DNA of 13,341 bases from an uncultured Prevotella sp. (lineage in GTDB: Bacteria > Bacteroidota > Bacteroidia > Bacteroidales > Bacteroidaceae): positions 1-13,341 of the forward strand of contig USFX01000058.1 of assembly GCA_900553965.1 (NCBI GenBank). The letters run 5' to 3'. A program made the position numbers and the translations under genes. How positions within the stretch are numbered: the first letter of the stretch is position 1; each line of letters opens with the position of its first letter. Below are positions 6,857 through 13,341 of the stretch, piece after piece. The notes under the pieces are model-generated. The model was given only the letters and a program-made list of their open reading frames with translations, was not told the origin of the DNA and searched no databases.

Positions 6857-6864
6857 TAACTTTG
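6857..6864 (+). promoter_or_regulatory. Promoter -7 element TAACTTTG for the glycosidase-like gene
   Basis: TAACTTTGC fits TAnnTTTG. It lies 33 nt upstream of ATG 6898. No TTTG is present at the -33 position; that place is covered by the third 21-bp-period repeat. A strong -7 with no -33 and upstream repeats is the picture of an activator-dependent promoter. Confidence 0.7.
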
Positions 6865-6897
6865 CAACCGGATATTTCAAACTAAAACCATAACGAC

Positions 6898-9492
6898 ATG
6901 AATTACTTGAAACTACTATCTCTCGGCACCATGCTGGCCGCACTGCCGGCTCAGGCCCAAAGTCTCGTCACAGGCGGACAGTTCAAAGACCGCATCATGC
7001 CCATGCAGGGAAGTGTGACGCTCGAAACCATGAAAGCCGACAATCCCGACGCGACGATATGGGGAGCTGCCGGTGTTCAGAACCGCTACGTCGACAACGG
7101 TGTCGAAGCGGACGGAATGAACATCTGGGGCGGCAACGTATATAAAGATGACGCAGGAACGTATCATCAATTCGTCGCCGGATGGGACGGCATCAACCGC
7201 CCGTTCTCCTATTGGTCCAACTCCGACATATACCACTTCACCTCCTCCACGCCATACGGCCCGTTTACCAATCCCGTAAACATCGGCCGCGGCCACAATC
7301 CCGAGATTTTCCGTGCCAAGGACGGCACATACGTTGTCTACGCCCTCATCGGCAACAAGTCTTGCTGGCGTCACACGTCGCGTTCGCTCGGCGGTCCTTG
7401 GACATTCGAGGAGATGCCCTGCGACCTGCGTGACCGCGCCCTGTCCACCGGCTCCACCACGACATATTCAAACTGGACGTTTGCCCGCCGCGATGACGGC
7501 TCGCAATACTGCATGGACCGCGGAGGCGCCGTGTGGATAAGCAAAGATGGGCTGGACGCTTTCCAGCAGGTTCTGGGCTCATCGTGCTATCCCAACGGCG
7601 GTGGCGGAACATTTGAAGATCCCGTGGTCTGGAGGGACGAGGTCCAGTATCACATGATCGTGAACGACTGGAAAGCCCGTAAGGCATATTACTCCCGTTC
7701 GGCCGACGGTTTCCACTGGGTTGCGGAAGACGGTCTTGCCTACGACATTGAGATTTCCGTCCATCCCGACGGCACAAAAGAAGAATGGTATAAGTATGAG
7801 CGACCGCGAGTGTTTCAGGACAGCTATGGCCGTGCCATACAGCTCAACATGGCCGTCATCGACGTTGTGAAGGCCGAAGACGTGGCCGGAGACAACCATT
7901 CGAGCAAGAACATTGCCATGCCACTCAATCCCGGCCTGCGTCTTTTCGTGCTAAACGAAAGCCCGATAACGACATCCACACAGAGCATACAGATAAAAGT
8001 TATGGCCGAAGACGGATTCAATCCCGCCACCGACCTTGACATAGAGAGTCTGCGCTTTGGTGCCGGTGCAACCGTCAACAAGGGTGGCGGCGCCAAGGTT
8101 GAGAGTTCGGCAATCGATGCCGACGGCAACCTCACGCTCACTTTCTGCGGCACGGACACGGGGCTGACAGCCGACGAGTTCGCCCCGAAACTCATCGGAC
8201 GCTATGCCACGGGCTACGAGATGAATCTGGAATCGGGCAAGAACCTGCGTCCCGCGTTCTGCTACGGCTACGCCCGACTTCCCTATTATGATTATGCGCC
8301 GGAATACCTGTCGCCCGTATTGCCCGCTATAGGCGAGGGAAGCATGGTAACGTCCGTCCGGCTGACCAACTACGGACAGTCCGCATCAGCCGCAGGCCAG
8401 ACTGTCAAGGTACTCACACAGAGCGGAACGCTGCTAGCCACGGGCACAGTACCGGCCATCCAGCCCTACGAAAGTACCACCGTCAGCCTGACCGCCACGC
8501 GCGCCATCCCCGACGGCCAGTCGGCTCTTGTCGTGACCATCGGCGACAGCAAGGCACGTGCCGAAAGCCACACGCTCCTGCTCACAGCCATCAGCGCCGT
8601 GCGTGCCGCGCTCTCGGCAAAATACAACGAGGCCCTGCTGATGTTCAACAACGCGTCATACACCAACGGACGGGAGGAAATGGAGGCCGCCCTTGCCGCT
8701 GTCAAACCCTACCTCTCCAGCTATCACGAGGCCGGAATCGTTGCTGCCACCGACGCCCTGCAGACCGCCATCGAGACTTTCCGTGCCGCCAATCCCGACG
8801 TGGCCAACGTCTCGTGCCGCAACTACTATCTGAAAGCAGCCAACATCTCGTCCGGCAACATGTATGTCTATGTTGCCGGCGACGGCACTCTGGCGCGGAA
8901 GAATAGCTGCGACAAGACAAGCGTCTTCACACTTGTCATCGACGGAGACAACGACTGCACGTATCTCTACAACCCATCGTCGAAGACATTTGTCGTGGCA
9001 AAGGCCGGCAACGGACAGTCGTTCTGGACTACGTCCGGCACCGACGCCTTCAAACTCGGGAAGGTGGAGAGCAGCACGACCACTGCCGACGCATACACGA
9101 TTATGGGCGACCCGACATCGACAAACACCTACAACTACCTCAACGCATACGGCGGAGCCAATCACACCGAACTGTCGTCATATACGCGCGACGACAAGAA
9201 CAGCCAGTGGCTGCTTGTCGCGACCGACGACCAGACCTACACCTTCGACATGACCGACGTGACCGGCGGACTCGACGACTTCCTCGCAACGGTGCAGAAC
9301 ATCAGCGGCGCCACCATTCTCCCGTGGCCATCGGCCATCGGCAACGTCTCCGCGTCCGCTCGCCCTACTGATACGCCCGCATACAAACTTTCGGGACTGC
9401 GTGCGGCGGAATTATCCCCGAAGACCGCATCGGCCGGAACCGGACTGAAAGGTATCATCATTAAGACTGGAGCTAAATATGTCGTGAAGTAA
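6898..9492 (+). CDS. Secreted glycosidase-like five-bladed beta-propeller protein with T9SS-type tail
   Basis: An 864-residue exported protein. Residues 1-20 are a signal peptide ending AQA. Residues about 45-345 resemble the GH43/GH32/GH117/GH130 five-bladed propeller superfamily: MNIWGGNVYKDDAGTYHQF (74-92), HNPEIFRAKDGTYVVY (133-148), GTFEDPVVWRDEVQYHMIV (237-255), WYKYERPRVFQDSYG (297-311). D241, E239, H133, E136 and E301 are acidic or polar candidates for the active site, but I cannot assign a family or substrate. Residues about 355-460 are beta-rich and 475-560 look like a CARDB/Ig module. Residues 566-632 are helical (FIVAR-like), and 640-780 could be a beta-trefoil-like carbohydrate-binding module. 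The tail (about 825-864: AYKLSGLR ... KGIIIKTGAKYVVK) matches the short sorting tails common in Prevotella exported proteins. Its promoter region carries the ordered repeats, so it is probably induced by the upstream regulator. The fold assignment is fairly secure; enzyme activity is inferred. Confidence 0.75.
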   Translation: MNYLKLLSLGTMLAALPAQAQSLVTGGQFKDRIMPMQGSVTLETMKADNPDATIWGAAGVQNRYVDNGVEADGMNIWGGNVYKDDAGTYHQFVAGWDGINRPFSYWSNSDIYHFTSSTPYGPFTNPVNIGRGHNPEIFRAKDGTYVVYALIGNKSCWRHTSRSLGGPWTFEEMPCDLRDRALSTGSTTTYSNWTFARRDDGSQYCMDRGGAVWISKDGLDAFQQVLGSSCYPNGGGGTFEDPVVWRDEVQYHMIVNDWKARKAYYSRSADGFHWVAEDGLAYDIEISVHPDGTKEEWYKYERPRVFQDSYGRAIQLNMAVIDVVKAEDVAGDNHSSKNIAMPLNPGLRLFVLNESPITTSTQSIQIKVMAEDGFNPATDLDIESLRFGAGATVNKGGGAKVESSAIDADGNLTLTFCGTDTGLTADEFAPKLIGRYATGYEMNLESGKNLRPAFCYGYARLPYYDYAPEYLSPVLPAIGEGSMVTSVRLTNYGQSASAAGQTVKVLTQSGTLLATGTVPAIQPYESTTVSLTATRAIPDGQSALVVTIGDSKARAESHTLLLTAISAVRAALSAKYNEALLMFNNASYTNGREEMEAALAAVKPYLSSYHEAGIVAATDALQTAIETFRAANPDVANVSCRNYYLKAANISSGNMYVYVAGDGTLARKNSCDKTSVFTLVIDGDNDCTYLYNPSSKTFVVAKAGNGQSFWTTSGTDAFKLGKVESSTTTADAYTIMGDPTSTNTYNYLNAYGGANHTELSSYTRDDKNSQWLLVATDDQTYTFDMTDVTGGLDDFLATVQNISGATILPWPSAIGNVSASARPTDTPAYKLSGLRAAELSPKTASAGTGLKGIIIKTGAKYVVK

Positions 9493-9544
9493 AGACTAAG
9501 TGCTATGTTATAATAATAAGTATGTTGCAACAATTAGTTTATAC

Positions 9545-9612
9545 TTTGAACACGGAGACGCGGAGACACAGAGGACAATATTACTCTGTGTCTCTGTGTC
9601 TCCGTGTTCAAA
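9545..9612. repeat. Long near-perfect inverted repeat (29-bp arms)
   Basis: Arms at 9545-9573 and 9584-9612 pair over 29 bp with two mismatches, both of the G·U type in the + strand RNA. The 10-nt loop is GACAATATTA. The arms are built from CGGAGAC and ACAGAG words. An outer AT-rich pair (about 9511-9521 with 9615-9625) adds weaker symmetry. The structure sits 53 bp after the glycosidase stop, so it could end or stabilise that transcript. It lacks a T-run on the exit side of either strand, so I class it as a palindromic repeat rather than a classical terminator. Confidence 0.85.
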
Positions 9613-9704
9613 AAACTTATTATAAAGTAATAATGAATACTTACTTGTTAAAGTCGTTAAAGAATGATGACTTACGTATTTATCTGTGAAGAATTGTTTA
9701 ATAA

Positions 9705-9736
9705 TTTGGATGTTTCGGGCAAAAGTGTGAACTTTG
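9705..9736 (+). promoter_or_regulatory. Promoter for the SGNH hydrolase gene
   Basis: TTTG at 9705-9708, a 20-nt spacer, then GAACTTTG at 9729-9736. This matches TTTG/TAnnTTTG except for G in place of the first T. Transcription would begin near 9743. That leaves too little leader for the ATG at 9750 and supports the start at 9774. It suggests the hydrolase can be expressed separately from the upstream glycosidase. Confidence 0.6.
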
Positions 9737-9773
9737 TTTCATACAACAAATGCCGGATAAACTTTTAAAAGAT

Positions 9774-10529
9774 ATGAACACCAGCAAAATTCTTATCACA
9801 CTGCTGACAGTGGCAATACTTTTCAACGTCCCCACCCGTGCCCAAGGCCTGCGGGTGCTCTTCATCGGCGATTCCGTCACCGACGGCGGATGGGGCCGCA
9901 GCGGCGGAAGTATGGCCGCGACGAAAGACAGAGACCTCGGCGACTGGAACCACATCTACGGCCACAGCTACATGATGATGTGTGCTGCCGAGCTGGAGAG
10001 CCGCTATCCGGAACGGCCGTATCGTTTTCTCAACCGCGGCATAAGCGGTGACGACATCGGCCGGCTGGAGGCGCGATGGCAGGACGACGCCATCGCCAAC
10101 GCGCCCGACGTGCTGTCGCTGCTCGAAGGGACGAACGACATCCACTACTATCTGGACCGGCCCGAAGGCGATTTCGACATGGACGGCTGGGAGCGCCGCT
10201 ACCGCGCGTTGCTCGACCGCTCGCTGGCGGCCAACAGCCGGTTGCGCATCGTTCTCGGAACGCCGTTTGTGGCCAAGGCCGGATGGGTGGGCAAGGCCGA
10301 CAACTACCGTCTGCGTGACAGTCTTGTCAGCGTCATGAGCGACCGCATCCGAAGGATTGCCGAGGACTACGGTGCCACGCTCGTGGACTATAACGCCCTT
10401 TTCGCGCGGTTGTGCGGCGGCAAGTCCGACGTGTCCCACTGGATTTGGGACGGCATTCACCCGACACCCGCCGGCCATCGCCGCATGGCCGACCTGTGGC
10501 TGAAACGGACACGTAGGCTGACGAGATGA
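9774..10529 (+). CDS. Secreted SGNH/GDSL hydrolase, probable carbohydrate esterase
   Basis: A 251-residue exported hydrolase. Residues 1-23 are a signal peptide (SKILITLLTVAILF core, cut near TRA-Q). The four SGNH blocks are all present: FIGDSVTDGG with nucleophile S34, NRGISGDDIG with the block II glycine (G89 or G92), LEGTNDI with N121, and WDGIHPTPAGH with D226 and H229. The family removes acetyl or other acyl groups; bacterial members of this layout often deacetylate polysaccharides, which would suit the glycosidase encoded just upstream. I place the start at 9774 rather than the in-frame ATG at 9750. The signal peptide begins there, AAAAG lies 4 nt upstream, and the promoter's predicted start site leaves no room for the earlier codon. 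No sorting tail or lipobox is visible, so the product is probably periplasmic. The exact substrate cannot be read from the sequence. Confidence 0.9.
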   Translation: MNTSKILITLLTVAILFNVPTRAQGLRVLFIGDSVTDGGWGRSGGSMAATKDRDLGDWNHIYGHSYMMMCAAELESRYPERPYRFLNRGISGDDIGRLEARWQDDAIANAPDVLSLLEGTNDIHYYLDRPEGDFDMDGWERRYRALLDRSLAANSRLRIVLGTPFVAKAGWVGKADNYRLRDSLVSVMSDRIRRIAEDYGATLVDYNALFARLCGGKSDVSHWIWDGIHPTPAGHRRMADLWLKRTRRLTR

Positions 10530-10744
10530 CGGAACATGGCAGTTCGGGTGGATATCACGAAGTGTTAAAAACTCGGAAGTATTCGGACAAATGCCTCGAA
10601 ATCCTTGAAGAATTCAAAAATGAAAATCATTTGGCCGCAAATTCGCGAGTTTTGCGCGTGCATCTTTTATCGCCTAAGCACCAACACGTTATGACGATTT
10701 CTCGCAAAGTGTGCAACAATTTGTCCGCTTTTATTTTGCCGTAA
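10526..10744 (+). CDS. Doubtful 72-codon ORF overlapping the SGNH stop
   Basis: The ATG overlaps the TGA of the hydrolase (ATGA), which can mean translational coupling. The frame runs 72 codons to a TAA lying in the left arm of the palindrome at 10738-10749. The peptide (MTEHGSSGGYHEVLKTRKY at the start, NNLSAFILP at the end) matches nothing I recognise and has no signal peptide or membrane segment. Base composition is lower in GC than the neighbouring genes. It may simply be an open frame through non-coding repeat DNA, which I consider likelier than a real gene. Confidence 0.2.
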   Translation: MTEHGSSGGYHEVLKTRKYSDKCLEILEEFKNENHLAANSRVLRVHLLSPKHQHVMTISRKVCNNLSAFILP

Positions 10745-10778
10745 GGGCCTTACGACCTTCCCGCGGGGCCCTTACGGC
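10738..10778. repeat. GC-rich inverted repeat, 12-bp perfect arms
   Basis: GCCGTAAGGGCC (10738-10749) and its exact complement GGCCCTTACGGC (10767-10778) enclose 17 nt. A smaller alternative palindrome, CGTAAGG/CCTTACG around 10740-10754, overlaps the left arm, so two mutually exclusive hairpins are possible. It opens a GC-rich island inside AT-richer intergenic DNA. Confidence 0.8.
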
Positions 10779-10787
10779 GTTGCAACG

Positions 10788-10819
10788 GCGGCCCCGCCAG
10801 AGTGCGAAAGCGGCCCCGC
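10788..10819. repeat. Direct repeat GCGGCCCCGC x2
   Basis: GCGGCCCCGC occurs at 10788-10797 and 10810-10819, 22 bp apart. The first copy is embedded in GGCGGCCCCGCC, itself a tight inverted repeat. The pair links the two larger hairpins of this island. Confidence 0.65.
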
Positions 10820-10854
10820 TGTAGAGCCGGGAGGCCCTCCCGGCTCAACTACAG
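10819..10854. repeat. Extended GC-rich hairpin with possible T-run
   Basis: GAGCCGGGAG (10824-10833) and CTCCCGGCTC (10837-10846) form a perfect 10-bp stem with a GCC loop. Beyond it, CTGTAG (10819-10824) can alternatively pair with CTACAG (10849-10854). ACAGATTTTT follows, so on the + strand this could act as a terminator about 300 nt after the SGNH gene. It may equally be one end of a repeat element. Confidence 0.7.
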
Positions 10855-11141
10855 ACAGATTTTTGGATGATGACGGCGGCAGAATGTCAATTTTTCCGCG
10901 CCGCGCCGTTCTGGTTTGAGAATTTTCAAATGTTAAATTCCGGGATATTTTTACGACACGAAAAATATCCTTTTGATATGCCAATACAACAATCTGTAAA
11001 ACAAGAACATTTTGCGTCACGTCATCAATGGGAAAGGATTTAACCATGATTTTTCTCGTCAGGCAATTACACAACCACCTTTTCAACGTTAAAGAAAGAT
11101 AAAAACATCGGCTAAACCATACACTTATCATGATTTTTAAC
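10855..11141. other. Intergenic region without a convincing gene
   Basis: The stretch is mostly AT-rich with a short GC-rich patch (CCGCGCCGCGCCG near 10901-10913). I see no credible coding frame on either strand. It contains the hairpin at 10943-10970 and otherwise no repeat or RNA gene that I can support. With 10530-10854 and the leader to 11206 it makes a gap of nearly 680 bp, unusually long for this gene-dense window. Confidence 0.6.
10943..10970. terminator. AT-rich hairpin followed by T-run
   Basis: GGATATTTTT (10943-10952) and AAAAATATCC (10961-10970) are perfect 10-bp arms around the 8-nt loop ACGACACG. TTTT follows directly at 10971-10974. This has the form of an intrinsic terminator, though the stem is weak. 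The nearest upstream gene ends more than 400 nt away. Confidence 0.45.
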
Positions 11142-11149
11142 TAATTTTG
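11142..11149 (+). promoter_or_regulatory. Possible -7 element TAATTTTG for the NfeD-like gene
   Basis: TAATTTTG matches TAnnTTTG and lies 57 nt before ATG 11207. No TTTG is seen at the -33 distance. It is the only good -7 match in the 100 bp before the gene. Confidence 0.4.
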
Positions 11150-11158
11150 AAGAACGGG

Positions 11159-11175
11159 AACATCATGCTGATGTT
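11159..11175 (+). promoter_or_regulatory. Leader hairpin before the NfeD-like gene
   Basis: AACATCA (11159-11165) and TGATGTT (11169-11175) pair perfectly around TGC. GG before and TTCC after could extend the stem with a bulge. It would lie in the 5' leader transcribed from the -7 element at 11142 and end about 30 nt before the start codon. It may be an RNA-stability or translation-control element, or a weak attenuator since TTTT follows the stem. Confidence 0.35.
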
Positions 11176-11206
11176 TTCCGGATTGAAATCAATTATACGG
11201 TAAAAT

Positions 11207-11722
11207 ATGGATGCAATACAGATTTTTTGGCTCATAGCGCTGGTCTCGACCGGTATTTTCGTTGTCCAGTTCATCGTTTCTGTCTTTTTCGGAGACGTGG
11301 ATGTTGACATCGACGGCGATTCCTCGGTGGACACGGACATGAGCAGCATCGTATCGTTCAAGGGCCTCGTCCATTTCGGTATCGGCTTCGGATGGGCCAT
11401 GGTGCTGGCCGGCGAACCGACGACGACCGCACTGCTGGCGGCCACGGCCACGGGACTGGTGTTCGTCTTCGTCCTCTGGAAACTTTATGTCATGGCCGAA
11501 CGACTCCAAAAGGAGACTCCGTCGGAACGGCCGGAGGCGCTCGTGGGGCGCTATGGGACGGTCTACACCAATATGGGCGACGGACGCTATATCCTCCAGA
11601 TAAGCCACAACGGGGCGCTGAGGGAGCTTGACGTCGTCTCCGAAAGTCAGAGCGACGGCTACAGGACGGGTGAGCGTCTGACGGTGAAGAGCTATAAGGA
11701 CAATGTCTATTATGTGAAATGA
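11207..11722 (+). CDS. NfeD-like membrane protein, partner of the downstream flotillin
   Basis: A 171-residue membrane protein. TM1 spans about 5-28. It is followed by an acidic loop (FGDVDVDIDGDSSVDTD, 28-44), then TM2 at about 53-69 and TM3 at about 71-96. Residues about 110-171 form a soluble beta-rich domain (LVGRYGTVYTNMGDGRYIL, then GERLTVKSYKDNVYYVK) consistent with the OB-fold of NfeD proteins. Short NfeD proteins of this type, such as YuaF, are encoded beside flotillins and localise with them in membrane microdomains. The flotillin gene follows after 82 bp with no terminator seen between, so an operon is likely. The acidic loop could bind divalent cations, but that is speculation. 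The assignment rests on topology, the C-terminal domain and the neighbour. Confidence 0.8.
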   Translation: MDAIQIFWLIALVSTGIFVVQFIVSVFFGDVDVDIDGDSSVDTDMSSIVSFKGLVHFGIGFGWAMVLAGEPTTTALLAATATGLVFVFVLWKLYVMAERLQKETPSERPEALVGRYGTVYTNMGDGRYILQISHNGALRELDVVSESQSDGYRTGERLTVKSYKDNVYYVK

Positions 11723-11804
11723 CGGTCCGGAAGGGTGGAACCGGAAATGCGACAAAAAGGGAAATGAAAGCTACTGATAATTCTATTAATCAAACTTTAT
11801 AATT

Positions 11805-13341
11805 ATGGATCAAAATCTTCTGATAATGGCGGGCATACTTGTGGCCGTCGTAGTGATTACATTCGTGGGCATACTCTCGCGCTATCGCAAGTGTAAGAGT
11901 GACGAAGTGCTCGTCGTTTACGGTAAGACCGGCGGAGCGAAGTCGGCAAAACTCTATCATGGCGGCGCCGCCTTCGTGTGGCCTATCGTTCAGGGCTATG
12001 AGTTCCTGTCGATGAAGCCGCTGCAGATTGACTGCAAGCTGACCGGAGCCATCTCCGCACAGAACATCCGTGTTGACGTTCCGACGACCATCACCGTCGC
12101 CATCTCCACCGACCCGGAGGTCATGCAGAACGCTGCCGAGCGTATGCTCGGACTGGGCTTTGAGGACAAGCAGAACCTCATCACCGATGTCGTCTACGGA
12201 CAGATGCGTCTCGTCATTGCCGACATGACCATCGAGGAACTCAACTCCGACCGCGACAAGTTCCTGTCGAAGGTGAAGGAGAACATCGACACCGAGTTGA
12301 GCAAGTTCGGTCTCTATCTGATGAACATCAACATCAGCGACATCCGCGACGCCGCCAACTATATCGTCAACCTCGGTAAGGAGGCTGAGAGCAAGGCGCA
12401 GAACGAGGCTCAGGCCAACATCGAGGAGCAGGAGAAGCTGGGTGCTATCAAGATTGCCAACCAGATTCGCGAGCGTGAAACGAAGGTTGCCGAGACACGC
12501 AAGGATCAGGAAGTGGCCATCGCGTCGACAAAGAAGGAACAGGAAATTGCTATCGCCGAGACCCTGAAGGACCAGGAAATCTCGGTGGCACACGCTGACC
12601 GCGACCGTATCTCGCAGGTGGCTCAGGCCAACGCCGAGAAAGAGGCTCAGGTGGCAAAGGCCGAGGCTGAGAAGAACATCAACATCGAGAAGGCCAACAC
12701 CGACAAGGAGAGCCGCATCGCCGAGCTTAACTCCGACATGGAAATCAAGAAGGCCGACGCCGCCAAGAAAGCTGCTGTCGGACGCAATGAGGCTCAGAAG
12801 GACATCGCGCGCTCTGACGCCGAGCTTCAGGTGACTCAGGCCAACGCCGACAAGGAGGCCGGTGAGGCCGCCGCACGCTCTGAGGCCGCCATCCAGACCG
12901 CCCGCGAGCAGGCTCAGAAGGAGGTTGAGGAGGCCAAGGCGCTCAAGGTTGAGTCGTCGCTGAAGGCAGAGAAGATTGTGCCGGCCGAGATTGCAAAGCA
13001 GGAGGCCATCCTCCAGGCTGACGCGCTGGCCGAGAAGGTGACCCGCGAGGCTGACGCCCGCGCCAAGGCCACACTGGCACAGGCTGAAGCCGAGGCAAAG
13101 GCCATACGCATGAAGCTGGAGGCTGAGGCCGAAGGTAAGAAGATGTCGTTGCTGGCCGAGGCCGAAGGATTCGAGGCTATGGTCAAGGCGGCCGAGCTCA
13201 ACCCGTCAATCGCCATCCAATATAAGATGGTCGACCAGTGGAAGGAAATCGCCGGCGAGCAAGTCAAGGCGTTCGAGAAGATGCAGCTCGGCAACGTCAC
13301 CGTATTCGATGGCGGCAACGGAGCGACAAGCAACTTCCTCA
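11805..13341 (+). CDS. Flotillin (SPFH-domain protein, YqiK/FloT type), 3' end cut by the window
   Basis: The frame is open from ATG 11805 to the window edge, 512 codons without a stop, so the gene is nearly complete but partial here. Residues about 5-25 are a membrane anchor (LLIMAGILVAVVVITFVGIL). Residues about 28-200 are the SPFH/band-7 domain (YGKTGGAKSAKLYHGGAAF, then IRVDVPTTITVAISTDP, and LYLMNINISDIRD). From about 195 to 460 there is a long Ala/Glu/Lys coiled coil with repeated EAE and EAQ words, the flotillin repeat region. The end (SIAIQYKMVDQWKEIAGEQ, then LGNVTVFDGG) is the conserved flotillin tail. Flotillins oligomerise into membrane scaffolds that organise other membrane proteins. 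NfeD-like proteins are their usual partners, and one lies just upstream. Known flotillins of this class are about 500-560 residues, so only a short C-terminus is missing. Confidence 0.93.
   Translation, partial: MDQNLLIMAGILVAVVVITFVGILSRYRKCKSDEVLVVYGKTGGAKSAKLYHGGAAFVWPIVQGYEFLSMKPLQIDCKLTGAISAQNIRVDVPTTITVAISTDPEVMQNAAERMLGLGFEDKQNLITDVVYGQMRLVIADMTIEELNSDRDKFLSKVKENIDTELSKFGLYLMNINISDIRDAANYIVNLGKEAESKAQNEAQANIEEQEKLGAIKIANQIRERETKVAETRKDQEVAIASTKKEQEIAIAETLKDQEISVAHADRDRISQVAQANAEKEAQVAKAEAEKNINIEKANTDKESRIAELNSDMEIKKADAAKKAAVGRNEAQKDIARSDAELQVTQANADKEAGEAAARSEAAIQTAREQAQKEVEEAKALKVESSLKAEKIVPAEIAKQEAILQADALAEKVTREADARAKATLAQAEAEAKAIRMKLEAEAEGKKMSLLAEAEGFEAMVKAAELNPSIAIQYKMVDQWKEIAGEQVKAFEKMQLGNVTVFDGGNGATSNFL

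Noticed and set aside
9545..9612. Palindrome considered as an intrinsic terminator
   Set aside because: The stem is strong, but neither strand has a run of T after it: the + strand continues AAAAAC and the other side is mixed. It may still shape transcript ends.
9750..9773. Earlier ATG for the SGNH hydrolase
   Set aside because: It adds MPDKLLKD ahead of a good signal peptide and falls only a few bases after the predicted transcription start.
11790..12593. 267-codon open frame on the - strand
   Set aside because: The + strand here encodes a clear flotillin with SPFH domain and coiled coil. The - frame is its antisense shadow.
12914..13333. 139-codon serine/alanine-rich open frame on the - strand
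   Set aside because: It is the complement of the Ala/Glu-rich flotillin repeat region and has no independent support.
1..13341. Searched by eye for tRNA, rRNA, transposase, integrase or attachment sites
   Set aside because: No such gene or site could be supported. The repeats found are short, non-coding or coding low-complexity elements without a recognisable mobility gene.

Overview
The window looks like a Bacteroidales chromosome, probably Prevotella-like. Three things point there. Several genes are preceded by the Bacteroidota promoter form (TTTG, about 20 nt, then TAnnTTTG). Two predicted secreted proteins carry tails of the type IX secretion kind. A membrane-tethered AraC regulator resembles a cut-down Bacteroides hybrid two-component system. 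All genes recognised with confidence are on the + strand.

Layout. 1-60 is a heptanucleotide tandem repeat. 97-509 is an AT-rich stretch with a good promoter driving what looks like a frameshifted gene of about 125 codons. 641-1330 encodes a small exported protein with a gliding-motility-type C-terminal domain. It is followed 5 bp later by uvrA (1336-4455), which carries an in-frame, palindrome-bounded insertion of about 81 codons between its two ABC halves.

4517-10529 looks like a small self-contained carbohydrate locus. It holds a periplasmic-sensor/AraC regulator (4517-6727), a 170-bp control region packed with ordered repeats, a large secreted beta-propeller glycosidase-like protein (6898-9492), and a secreted SGNH hydrolase/esterase with its own promoter (9774-10529). 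No SusC/SusD pair is present in the window. The likely logic is that the regulator senses a glycan product in the periplasm and activates the adjacent glycosidase promoter through three repeats spaced 21 bp apart. The third repeat sits where the weak -33 element should be.

10530-11206 has no convincing gene but contains a dense cluster of GC-rich palindromes, an AT-rich terminator-like hairpin and a short leader hairpin. The window ends with an NfeD-like membrane protein (11207-11722) and a flotillin (11805 to beyond the right edge), a classic membrane-microdomain pair.

The strongest candidates for something not routinely described are the coding palindromic insertion in uvrA, the repeat-rich operator between the truncated-HTCS regulator and its probable target, and the GC-rich palindrome cluster at 10738-10854. 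I did not find a defence system, CRISPR array, transposase, rRNA or tRNA.
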